From Oscillospiraceae bacterium (lineage in GTDB: Bacteria; Bacillota; Clostridia; Oscillospirales; Ruminococcaceae), in assembly GCA_017829005.1 (NCBI GenBank), contig JAGAJF010000078.1, positions 1-60,784 of the forward strand: 60,784 nucleotides of DNA, given 5' to 3'. Positions 28,057 to 34,589 of this stretch are shown piece after piece (position 1 is the stretch's first letter; every line of letters begins with the position of its first letter). A program made the translations under genes and the position numbers. Below the pieces are notes generated by a model that saw nothing but the letters and a program-made list of their open reading frames with translations, did not search any database and was not told the DNA's origin.

Positions 28057-28168
28057 AATTGTTTTTCCTCCTTCAATCTTTCGCACCGCCCTTATGAGGC
28101 TGTGCGAAGCTATCTTCTGTGCTGTCCTTATGGGACGCACAAAGCTAAAAAGTATGTAGAATATGCCG

Positions 28169-28192
28169 TTATGTGCAAATAAATGCACATAA
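28169..28192. promoter_or_regulatory. Perfect 9-bp inverted repeat in the pfl upstream region
   Basis: TTATGTGCA (28169-28177) and TGCACATAA (28184-28192) are separated by 6 bases. The form TGTG-N10-CACA recalls Crp/Fnr-family operators, though the spacing is 2 bases longer than the E. coli CRP site. It may regulate an inner pfl promoter or act in RNA as a hairpin. Confidence 0.45.
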
Positions 28193-28278
28193 AATTTTAT
28201 AGCAGACCTCAGAAAATTATGCTTTTAACATAAATGAGATCCGATAAACTATACTCAATCGGTATCATTTTAATACCC

Positions 28279-28319
28279 AAAAAAACAGACCTTTTTGCCT
28301 TTCGGCAGAGGATTCTGTC
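28279..28319 (-). terminator. Early terminator in the pfl leader
   Basis: On the minus strand, ACAGA and TCTGT close a hairpin that contains an inner CCT/AGG pairing and a TGCC-GAAA-GGCA stem, followed by seven T. It lies only about 50 bases after the predicted transcription start, so it either attenuates the pfl transcript or ends a small RNA. Confidence 0.65.
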
Positions 28320-28341
28320 CACTCTATTCAGCTTCATTATT

Positions 28342-28370
28342 ATAATACAACATATGCACACATTTGTCAA
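28342..28370 (-). promoter_or_regulatory. Sigma-A promoter upstream of pfl
   Basis: On the minus strand TTGACA (28365-28370), a 17-bp spacer and TATTAT (28342-28347) form a strong promoter with a predicted start near 28335. Confidence 0.8.
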
Positions 28371-28424
28371 GTGGTTTTTATGGTATTTTGGCAATTTTCA
28401 TAAAAAATTGACCTGTATTTCACC

Positions 28425-28457
28425 GAAAACAACAGCCGCCGATACGAGATCGGCGGC
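28425..28457 (-). terminator. Terminator after the giant repeat-protein gene
   Basis: A perfect 9-bp GC-rich stem (28435-28443 with 28449-28457) has a 5-base loop; the minus-strand tail is TGTTGTTTTC. Confidence 0.8.
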
Positions 28458-28481
28458 ATTTGGTTTATTTACGCATAAACT

Positions 28482-31400
28482 TTAGTGAACCAGCTTGTTT
28501 CCGCACTCTGCGCAGAACTTTGCAGTTTCGCTGGTGATCTTAGCTCCGCACTGGTCGCAGAACTTGATCTTGGGCTTTGCAGGCTCGGCAGGTTTTACGG
28601 GTGCTGCAGGCTGTACGGGCTTTGCAGGCTCAAAAGGCTTAACAGGTGCAGCGGGCTGTACGGGCTTTGCAGGCTCGGCAGGCTTAACGGGTGCAGCAGA
28701 CTGTACGGGCTTTGCAGGCTCAGAAGGCTTTACAGGTGCAGCGGGCTGTACGGGCTTTGCAGGCTCGACAGGCTTTGCGGGTGCAGCGGGCTGTACAGGC
28801 TTTGCAGGCTCGGCGGGCTTTGCGCTCTCGATAGGCTTGATGGGCTTGACCTCGGGAATTGGCGAGACTACGACCTCAATAGGCTTGATGGGCTTGATAG
28901 GCTCGGGCTTCTTCTCGGGAACAGGCTCCTTCTTTTCGGGAACAGCCTCCTTCTTCTCATGATTGGGAGCTGCGGCAGCCTTTTCAGCTTCCTCGGCTCT
29001 CTTTCTTGCCTCTTCGATGTCCTTGCGCTCCTGCTCAAGCTCCAGAAGTTTTGCTTCCTCGGCAGCCTTGATCTCCTCGGCTTCCTTGAGCTTTGCGTCG
29101 GTCTTGGATTTCTGGATAGCGGCAAGAACGCCGTTTAATACCTTTGCAGTGGCTTCAAAAAGCTTCTTTTCGATATTGGCTGGAAGCTCTGTTGCTTTTC
29201 CGCCTCTTTCGATGACCTTGAGCGATGCACCGAACAGACCTCCCTTGCCCTCAAATCTCTCGATCTGATCAACAGGGATATGGAGCAGACCGCTGGTCTT
29301 GCCCATTCCGTAAAGGAAGTTTGTGGTGAGCAGGTAGGAGTCCTCGGGATGACCCGGAGTAAATTCGTGTGCCACAACAGGCAGCTCGAACTGCTCTGTT
29401 CTTGCATATGTGTTCTGTATCTTCACATAAATGCTCTCAAAGGACTTGGAAATTCCGGGGATATAGAACTGAGACTCTCTGATGTTGTTCTCGTCCATAA
29501 GCTTTTTGAGAAGCTGTACGTAGCCGTCTCTCTCCATAGTCTTGAGATTTGTGATATGAAGCTCGACCTGAGTGATAAAGCGCTTTCTGTTATCCTCGTC
29601 GATATCCATTTCATTGATATCCTTAATAAGCTCGAAGCTGCGGTGTTCCCCTGCATTGCCGAGATTTTTGCACTTTTCCGCAAGGATATTGGCTTCTGCC
29701 TCGCGTATCTTGGATCTCACTCTGCCGATGTATCTCTGGAGCATATCATCGGAAGCGTGATTTTCATTCTTAGTGATTTTCTCAAGGAGAACGATAAGGT
29801 CTGCACGGCTCATAGAATTGATATTCTCGGTGAGCTTTGAATAATACTGGACCTGAAGATTTGTGACAGCATCGTCGATCTTCTTGATGTAGGGGAAGGT
29901 CACCTCGGGTATGAAATCGCCCTCGGATATCTTCTCCTTGATCTCGGAAAGCTTCTTGATATCATGCTTTGAAATATCGCCGCATAGCTTGTCAAGCTCT
30001 TCCTTCTGGAGGAATTCTCTGCGCTCCTTGAGCTTTGCTGCGGAAGCCTCGTAAAGCTTTGGGTCAAGGGCAGGCTTGCGCTTATCAAGCTCGTCCTCGA
30101 ATTTATCAAGCTCCTCTGCAGTCAGCTTCTCGATAGATGCCATCTGCTTGTCAAACTCAGCCTTGTCGATCTGCTTGAGACGGCTCTCGATCTGCTCGGC
30201 ATATGCCTTGCCCGGCTCCTTGTATTCGGGAGTTTCGCTGATAGCTATCTTCATGCTCATCAGCTTATCCTTGGGAGCGCTCTGGATATTCTTGCACAGG
30301 TCTGCAAGCTCCTGCTTGATAAGGGTCTCGGTGCGCTCGTCTATCTGCTTGATGTACTTAGCGGAAAGCTCCTTGTCGAATTCTCCGCTTGAAAGAGCCT
30401 CTCTGAGCTTGGAAAGCTCCTTTCTGGGTGTGGTGGCGATATTCTTGCAGAGACTCTCCATTTCGGACTTCATAAGAGCAATTTCCTTGCTTCTGATCTT
30501 TTCCAGATAAGAAGCGGTGTTCTCCTTCTTGAAGCCCAGAGCGGCGATATCTGCGGAAAGCTTTTCAAGCTCGGGCTTTTTAAGCTTTTCAATGTCCTTA
30601 CACATTGCGTCAAGCTTGTCGGTCTCGATCTTGTTGAAGCGCTTTTCGATGTCGTCAAAATATTTCTTAACATATGCAGGGTCGAACTTCTCGTCTTTGA
30701 GCTTTTCGGTAAGAGAAGCAAGCTCGGGCTTCTGCATATTTGCGATATTCTTGCACAGGTCGTCGGCTTCCTTGTTGTAAAGAGCCTTTCTGCGTGCCTT
30801 GATGGTGTCGAAATAGCCCGATGTAAGCTCCTCGGGGTACTTGTCGTCCTTAAGGGCTTTCTCAAGAGCGTCAAGCTTTGCAAAGTCCATAGAGGGGATA
30901 TCCTTGCACAGCTCGGAAAGCTCTGCCTTGAGGAGAGCTTTTGCCCTTTCCTCGGTCATGGGAAGATACTTCTTTGCAATATCCTCGGGGCACTTTTCAG
31001 CCTTGAGTTCTTCTATTATCTTGTCAAGGTCAGCCTTGTTCATCTGAGGAATGGTGTCGCACTTCTTGATGAATTCGGCATTCTTTATCTCGGTCTCACG
31101 CTCGTCAAGCTGAGACTTGTACTTGTCGGTAAGAGCGGCAGGATATTTTGCGGAGGCGATAACGGCTCTGAGACTGTCTATCTTTGCCTTGTCCGCAGTC
31201 TTTATGCCTGCAAAAATGCCCTCCACTTCCTTGGCAAGTATCTCCTGCTTTCTTGCGGCGATGTCCTTTTTGTAGGGAGCCTTGAGAGCCTCGCGGCACT
31301 TTACGGCATCAAGCTTTGAAAGCATATCATCGAGAGCCTTGTTGTCGGCTTCGGAAATGCCCTTGCACATTGCGGTAAGCTCTTCTCTTGCAAAGCTGTC

Positions 31401-33191
31401 TCTTGCTCCTGCTATCTTTGCGGTAAAGTGACGGGTGAACATCTTGTCATACTTGCCCGATGCAAGCACCTTTTCAAGCTCGTCAGCCTTTGCCTTGTCG
31501 GGGATAGACTTGAACATTTCCGAAAGTGCTTTCAGCTGAGCGGTGAGGACAGCGTCCTTTACCTGAGCGATATAAGGAGCGGCAACCACCTCGTCAAAGG
31601 AAGAATCGGAAATTTTGCCCAGAATAACGTCAAGCTCTTCCTGTGTTTTGAGAGTAAGGCCCGTGCAGAGGAGCTTCAGCTGATTTTCCTCGCAGTTATT
31701 CATTGCAAGCTTTATTTTCAGCAGATATTTGCCCGTTGTTTTCTTATCGAGCTTCATATCATAGATGTATTTGCGAAGCTGCTTGAGCTCATCTGCATCA
31801 AGTGCCGAAAGGTCGGAGCATTTATCTGCAAGCTCAGCCTCGTTCTTCACAGCCTTTTCCATATCGGCAACGGTGTCGAATACTGTACCGTTATAGGTGC
31901 GTGCGGCGATCTCGTATTCCTTGCAGTATGTATCAAGCTCCTCAAAAACGGGAGCGTTTTTCAGCTTGTATTTTGCAGCGGCAGCCTTGATATCCTCGGA
32001 GATAAGAGCGGCTCTTGCGCCTGCGCAGTTAAGCTTGCCCTCTGCGTCACGGCAGTCGGCAGGGATATAGGACTCAGCCAGATATTTGCCAAGCTCTGCA
32101 GGTGTGAGAGCAGAGCTGTTCCAGAACAGGGAGATGTTCTCAACAGCCTCGGCGTCGGCAGGAGAAGCGGCTCTTGCCATATTGAACACCGCAGGATATG
32201 CGGGACGCACTCTGAGCAGAGCGGCAATGTCCTTTTTAAGCTCCTCGGGAGAAGCTGTGGAAAGCTCAGCTGCCTTTAAGCCGTCGGCAAATTTCTCCTT
32301 GTCGGGAGCGCTGTACTTAAAGCCATAGCTGTTCTTTTCGGAAACAAGCTTTCTGAATTTCTCCTTGAGAGCGGCAGTATCGTCGGAAGTGTATTCCTTT
32401 TCGTCAACAGAAACACCGCACTTCTTGCCAAGCTTAACAAAAAGCTTTGCGGTATATGCCTTTAAATCGAAATCTATATCTGCGGACTTGAATGCAGCTG
32501 CATGAGGCTCCATATCCTTTACGAGCCTGTCGCAGAGCTGTACGCCTCTGTCAAGCTCCTTGCAGCGGGATTCGTTCTTGTCACAGGAAATTTTCGTGCC
32601 GAATATCTCAAACTCGGTCTCGCCGATTATCTCGGGAGAAACCACCTCGGATATAAGCTCGTCAAGATAGCCCTCGGTCTTTTCCGCAACGTCCTTGTCG
32701 GAAAGCACCGCAGGCTCCTCGGGAGTACCTTTTTTATAAAGGAAATGGTTTGTAAGCTTCTTAAAGGGCTGGATAACGTTTGTAAGAGGGGTAACGGGAG
32801 CGTAGGGCTTTCCCTCTTTCTTCATATGCTCCTCGCTGATGATGAGGGTGTCGTGCTTGCCGTCGATCATCCAGTCCTCGGCTTCAAATGCGCCGTCAAA
32901 AAGGAGAGTGGCAATGTAAACCTTGCCGTTCTGAGCGGCTATATTTCTTGCCTCGGCTATTTTAAAAGGCTCAAAGCTGTCCCCGTCGGCGGACATAAGG
33001 AGCATATCGGACATACGGCATATGTCAACGCTGTTGCTCTTAGCCTCCTCCTGAGAGCAGGGAACGTAGATGACCCCATCAAGAAAAGGGTGACAGAAAA
33101 GCCGTCCGGCAGTGAAATACTTGTCGGTAAATTCGGCTCTGAACTCTGTGCAGGCAGCTTTGAAGCGGCTGTAATCCCTAAAAATTTCCAC
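28482..33191 (-). CDS. Giant helical-repeat protein with PH-like region and C-terminal zinc ribbon
   Basis: I do not recognise this 1569-aa protein as a named family. Order: a globular N-terminal region (about 1-400); about fifteen degenerate units of ~50 residues (about 450-1200) built on ELxxLCKxI...L..L...L........Y...I..R, for example AELSELCKDIPSMDFAKLDA; a beta-rich segment that could be a bacterial PH-like domain (SYLLTTNFLYGMGK, GLFGASLKVIERGG); a charged coiled coil; a Pro/Lys/Ala linker with five 15-residue KPxEPAKPVQPAAPV repeats; and a zinc ribbon (FCDQCG and FCAECG). No signal peptide or membrane helix is visible, so it is probably cytoplasmic. The start is GTG 33191 behind GGGAGG. 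It is a single-gene unit with its own promoter and terminator. Confidence 0.85.
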   Translation of the reverse strand: MEIFRDYSRFKAACTEFRAEFTDKYFTAGRLFCHPFLDGVIYVPCSQEEAKSNSVDICRMSDMLLMSADGDSFEPFKIAEARNIAAQNGKVYIATLLFDGAFEAEDWMIDGKHDTLIISEEHMKKEGKPYAPVTPLTNVIQPFKKLTNHFLYKKGTPEEPAVLSDKDVAEKTEGYLDELISEVVSPEIIGETEFEIFGTKISCDKNESRCKELDRGVQLCDRLVKDMEPHAAAFKSADIDFDLKAYTAKLFVKLGKKCGVSVDEKEYTSDDTAALKEKFRKLVSEKNSYGFKYSAPDKEKFADGLKAAELSTASPEELKKDIAALLRVRPAYPAVFNMARAASPADAEAVENISLFWNSSALTPAELGKYLAESYIPADCRDAEGKLNCAGARAALISEDIKAAAAKYKLKNAPVFEELDTYCKEYEIAARTYNGTVFDTVADMEKAVKNEAELADKCSDLSALDADELKQLRKYIYDMKLDKKTTGKYLLKIKLAMNNCEENQLKLLCTGLTLKTQEELDVILGKISDSSFDEVVAAPYIAQVKDAVLTAQLKALSEMFKSIPDKAKADELEKVLASGKYDKMFTRHFTAKIAGARDSFAREELTAMCKGISEADNKALDDMLSKLDAVKCREALKAPYKKDIAARKQEILAKEVEGIFAGIKTADKAKIDSLRAVIASAKYPAALTDKYKSQLDERETEIKNAEFIKKCDTIPQMNKADLDKIIEELKAEKCPEDIAKKYLPMTEERAKALLKAELSELCKDIPSMDFAKLDALEKALKDDKYPEELTSGYFDTIKARRKALYNKEADDLCKNIANMQKPELASLTEKLKDEKFDPAYVKKYFDDIEKRFNKIETDKLDAMCKDIEKLKKPELEKLSADIAALGFKKENTASYLEKIRSKEIALMKSEMESLCKNIATTPRKELSKLREALSSGEFDKELSAKYIKQIDERTETLIKQELADLCKNIQSAPKDKLMSMKIAISETPEYKEPGKAYAEQIESRLKQIDKAEFDKQMASIEKLTAEELDKFEDELDKRKPALDPKLYEASAAKLKERREFLQKEELDKLCGDISKHDIKKLSEIKEKISEGDFIPEVTFPYIKKIDDAVTNLQVQYYSKLTENINSMSRADLIVLLEKITKNENHASDDMLQRYIGRVRSKIREAEANILAEKCKNLGNAGEHRSFELIKDINEMDIDEDNRKRFITQVELHITNLKTMERDGYVQLLKKLMDENNIRESQFYIPGISKSFESIYVKIQNTYARTEQFELPVVAHEFTPGHPEDSYLLTTNFLYGMGKTSGLLHIPVDQIERFEGKGGLFGASLKVIERGGKATELPANIEKKLFEATAKVLNGVLAAIQKSKTDAKLKEAEEIKAAEEAKLLELEQERKDIEEARKRAEEAEKAAAAPNHEKKEAVPEKKEPVPEKKPEPIKPIKPIEVVVSPIPEVKPIKPIESAKPAEPAKPVQPAAPAKPVEPAKPVQPAAPVKPSEPAKPVQSAAPVKPAEPAKPVQPAAPVKPFEPAKPVQPAAPVKPAEPAKPKIKFCDQCGAKITSETAKFCAECGNKLVH
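28570..28830. repeat. Direct repeats of 45 bp encoding the Pro/Lys-rich linker
   Basis: About five tandem 45-bp units sit inside the giant-protein gene, each encoding a 15-residue KPxEPAKPVQPAAPV block with single changes (S, F, A or V at the variable site). Copy number of such repeats commonly varies between strains. Confidence 0.8.
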
Positions 33192-33314
33192 AGTTGATTC
33201 CTCCCGTTTGTAAACTTCCGTCCCGTTTTGACGGGGACGGAGCTTATTTTTCTTCTCAGCGTTATTAGCCCCATAAACCGTTAAAAAGGGCTTTTACCGC
33301 ATCATATTATTAAC

Positions 33315-33343
33315 ATTATAACAAAAAAAAGGAAGTATGTCAA
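33315..33343 (-). promoter_or_regulatory. Perfect consensus promoter of the giant repeat-protein gene
   Basis: On the minus strand TTGACA (33338-33343), a 17-bp spacer and TATAAT (33315-33320) lie about 125 bases upstream of the GTG start. The leader contains a GC-rich hairpin near 33218-33245. The rest of 33344-33475 is AT-rich with no gene seen. Confidence 0.88.
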
Positions 33344-33475
33344 CGTGAAGTTAGAGTATTTTATACAAAAATATTTTCAATTCATTTTGGTGGTTTTGCA
33401 TAATGGGGTTTTATTCAAGACAAAAGTTCGAATAACCAAATGTAATTCAGAAGTAATATTGTAACCGAATTGTAA

Positions 33476-33504
33476 TTGACATTTTTTGCAGAAATAGGTA
33501 TAAT
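33476..33504 (+). promoter_or_regulatory. Perfect consensus promoter of the type I toxin gene
   Basis: TTGACA (33476-33481), 17 bp, TATAAT (33499-33504). The predicted start near 33511 would begin the RNA with a small hairpin, GGTAC-ATA-GTACC. Confidence 0.88.
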
Positions 33505-33555
33505 AAATGCGGTACATAGTACCGAAGCAGCCTAACGGCAGGCGGCGTGTCTCTT

Positions 33556-33586
33556 CTTTCCCTTACAAATCCATATGGGAAGGAGG
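33556..33586 (+). promoter_or_regulatory. Hairpin sequestering the toxin ribosome-binding site
   Basis: CTTTCCC (33556-33562) can pair with GGGAAGG (33577-33583, one G-T pair), which hides most of the strong ribosome site AAGGAGG (33580-33586). Such translation-blocking leaders are common in type I toxin mRNAs. Confidence 0.6.
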
Positions 33587-33595
33587 TGCATATGT

Positions 33596-33694
33596 ATGTC
33601 AATACTCGAAATCTGTGCGTTGTCAGCACTTATTGTTGACATAATACGCCTTATCATAGATGTACTTGAATACAGACGCAATAAAAAAGACTGA
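33596..33694 (+). CDS. Small hydrophobic peptide, probable type I toxin (holin-like/TxpA-Fst type)
   Basis: A 32-residue peptide MSILEICALSALIVDIIRLI followed by IDVLEYRRNKKD: a single membrane helix (about residues 5-25) followed by a short charged, basic tail, the layout of Fst/TxpA and the so-called putative holin-like toxins of Firmicutes. These insert in the membrane and are silenced by an antisense RNA. The start ATG 33596 has AAGGAGGTG at 7-base spacing; an ATG at 33592 is in another frame. Supporting context: its own consensus promoter, a leader that hides the ribosome site, overlapping terminator hairpins, and a convergent consensus promoter for an antisense RNA. Confidence 0.75.
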   Translation: MSILEICALSALIVDIIRLIIDVLEYRRNKKD

Positions 33695-33720
33695 CCGCCC
33701 AAGTCGCACCTTGAGCGGTC
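33693..33720. terminator. Bidirectional terminator hairpin shared by toxin and antitoxin RNAs
   Basis: GACCGC (33693-33698) pairs with GCGGTC (33715-33720), extended inwards by CAAG/CTTG. On the minus strand it is followed by AGTCTTTTTT, a good terminator; on the plus strand the tail is weaker (GTTTCC). Confidence 0.75.
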
Positions 33721-33756
33721 GTTTCCTAACATCACGTTAGTGACATAATCTCGTAC

Positions 33757-33788
33757 AAGGAGCACGCCGTATGCAAGGCTGCTTCCTT
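33757..33788 (+). terminator. Second 3' hairpin of the toxin mRNA
   Basis: AAGGA/TCCTT, GCA/TGC and GCC/GGC form a stem with two small bulges, followed by TTATTTTC. Its GGCTGCTTC (33777-33785) is the exact complement of GAAGCAGCC in the toxin leader (33524-33532), which could allow a 5'-3' closed, inactive mRNA. Confidence 0.6.
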
Positions 33789-33795
33789 TATTTTC

Positions 33796-33824
33796 AGTAT
33801 AACATATCACTGCTGATTTGTCAA
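33796..33824 (-). promoter_or_regulatory. Promoter of the antisense antitoxin RNA
   Basis: On the minus strand TTGACA (33819-33824), a 17-bp spacer and TATACT (33796-33801) face the toxin gene. Confidence 0.8.
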
Positions 33825-33853
33825 GTTGTTCACAGCTTATTATTTATAATTTT

Positions 33854-33877
33854 AGCCTTCTTCGCAAGAAGAAGGCT
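33854..33877. terminator. Hairpin between the toxin locus and the tRNA genes
   Basis: A perfect 10-bp stem (33854-33863 with 33868-33877) with a GCAA loop. It lies just downstream of tRNA-His on the minus strand; tails on both strands are only moderately T-rich, so it may act as a weak terminator or a 3' stabilising stem. Confidence 0.55.
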
Positions 33878-33883
33878 ATTTTG

Positions 33884-33961
33884 TGGGGTGGGAGATGGGA
33901 TTCGAACCCACGATCTTCGGGACCACAATCCGACGCTTTAACCAGCTAAGCTACACCCACC
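33884..33961 (-). tRNA. tRNA-His (anticodon GTG)
   Basis: A full cloverleaf: D-arm TAGCTTAGCTGG, anticodon loop TTGTGGT, T-arm GGGTTCGAATCCC, encoded CCA, and the extra G at -1 typical of tRNA-His pairing with C73. One acceptor pair (6-67) reads T-T. It is the last of three tRNAs on this strand. Confidence 0.93.
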
Positions 33962-34079
33962 ATATAAAATGTAACATCGTTTTGGATGTTACATAAAATA
34001 CGTTCCCATATGCAGAAGCCCGGGAACTACCGGAAAATGAAACAGTACAGCAAAGCTGCTGTACGGCTTCGGAAGAAAT

Positions 34080-34156
34080 TGGCGCGTCTTACTGGATTCG
34101 AACCAGTGGCTTACTGCTTAGAAGGCAGTTACTCTATCCAGCTGAGTTAAAGACGC
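34080..34156 (-). tRNA. tRNA-Arg (anticodon TCT)
   Basis: Acceptor stem GCGTCTT with AAGACGC, anticodon stem-loop CTGCCTTCTAAGCAG, T-loop GGTTCGAATCC and encoded CCA. It reads AGA/AGG codons, which are well used in this genome. Confidence 0.94.
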
Positions 34157-34185
34157 ATATATATAACCCCGATAACCGGGGATTG

Positions 34186-34259
34186 TGGAGCGGGTGATGG
34201 GAATCGAACCCACGCGACCAGCTTGGAAGGCTGGAGTTCTACCATTGAACTACACCCGC
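34186..34259 (-). tRNA. tRNA-Gly (anticodon TCC)
   Basis: Acceptor stem GCGGGTG with CACCCGC, anticodon stem-loop CAGCCTTCCAAGCTG, T-loop GGTTCGATTCC and encoded CCA. It is the promoter-proximal tRNA of the three-gene cluster. Confidence 0.94.
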
Positions 34260-34316
34260 AGATGAGGGGGTGTCACAAAAGGTGCATTTCGGTACTCACC
34301 TCAAGTGACGTTTTAT

Positions 34317-34345
34317 ATTATATCATACAAAATCCCCTATGTCAA
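34317..34345 (-). promoter_or_regulatory. Perfect consensus promoter of the tRNA cluster
   Basis: On the minus strand TTGACA (34340-34345), 17 bp, TATAAT (34317-34322), about 55 bp upstream of tRNA-Gly. The 34260-34589 gap otherwise holds only this and the aconitase promoter and leader. Confidence 0.88.
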
Positions 34346-34450
34346 GTGTTTTTTGAGAAAAAATATTCGCAAGGGAGATTATTTTTTTGTGCAATATAAG
34401 CAACTTTTCCCCAAAACCGCTTTATTCCGACACTTAGCTAAAAATATTCA

Positions 34451-34479
34451 TTGACAAAGCCGCAGAAAAAAGATATAAT
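34451..34479 (+). promoter_or_regulatory. Perfect consensus promoter of the aconitase operon
   Basis: TTGACA (34451-34456), 17 bp, TATAAT (34474-34479). The ~105-base leader contains a hairpin (GCAAGG with CCTTGC plus TGC with GCA, near 34496-34528) and a small GCGC/GCGC stem. Confidence 0.85.
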
Positions 34480-34589
34480 AATAAGTATAAAAAAGCAAGG
34501 GTGCTGCATCTCCGTCGGGCACCTTGCGCTGACAGCGCCAATGCGGACGGCGAGATAAGCCCCGCACTTTCGAAAGGATTGATTTTAAA

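Larger units (their letters stand above)
28057..28335 (-). other. Long structured leader of the pfl operon
   Basis: About 280 bases lie between the promoter and the pflB start, with no gene. Near the start codon are two related hairpins: TGTGC-GTCC with GGAC-GCACA, and TCGCAC with GTGCGA, both carrying CATAAGG in or next to the loop. Further upstream are a GGTAT/ATACC hairpin, a CCGAT/ATCGG hairpin and the early terminator described separately. It does not match the ZTP (pfl) riboswitch as I know it. Confidence 0.5.
33683..33789 (-). ncRNA. Predicted antisense antitoxin RNA
   Basis: A minus-strand RNA of about 107 bases is predicted from the promoter at 33796-33824 to the terminator hairpin at 33693-33720 with its six-T tail. 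It overlaps the 3' part of the toxin mRNA and the last toxin codons, so it can pair with the message. It also carries GAAGCAGCC, the same word as the toxin leader (33524-33532). Confidence 0.65.

Noticed and set aside
26158-28182. 674-aa open frame on the plus strand opposite pflB
   Set aside because: It lies wholly antisense to a strongly recognised enzyme, and its Val/Leu/Cys-heavy composition is what reversed pfl codons produce.
28169-28192. Rex operator at pfl
   Set aside because: The inverted repeat TTATGTGCA/TGCACATAA does not fit the TTGTTAA-type Rex consensus.
28057-28335. ZTP (pfl motif) riboswitch upstream of pflB
   Set aside because: The conserved ZTP aptamer segments, including its pseudoknot CCGCUGGG-like strand, are not present.
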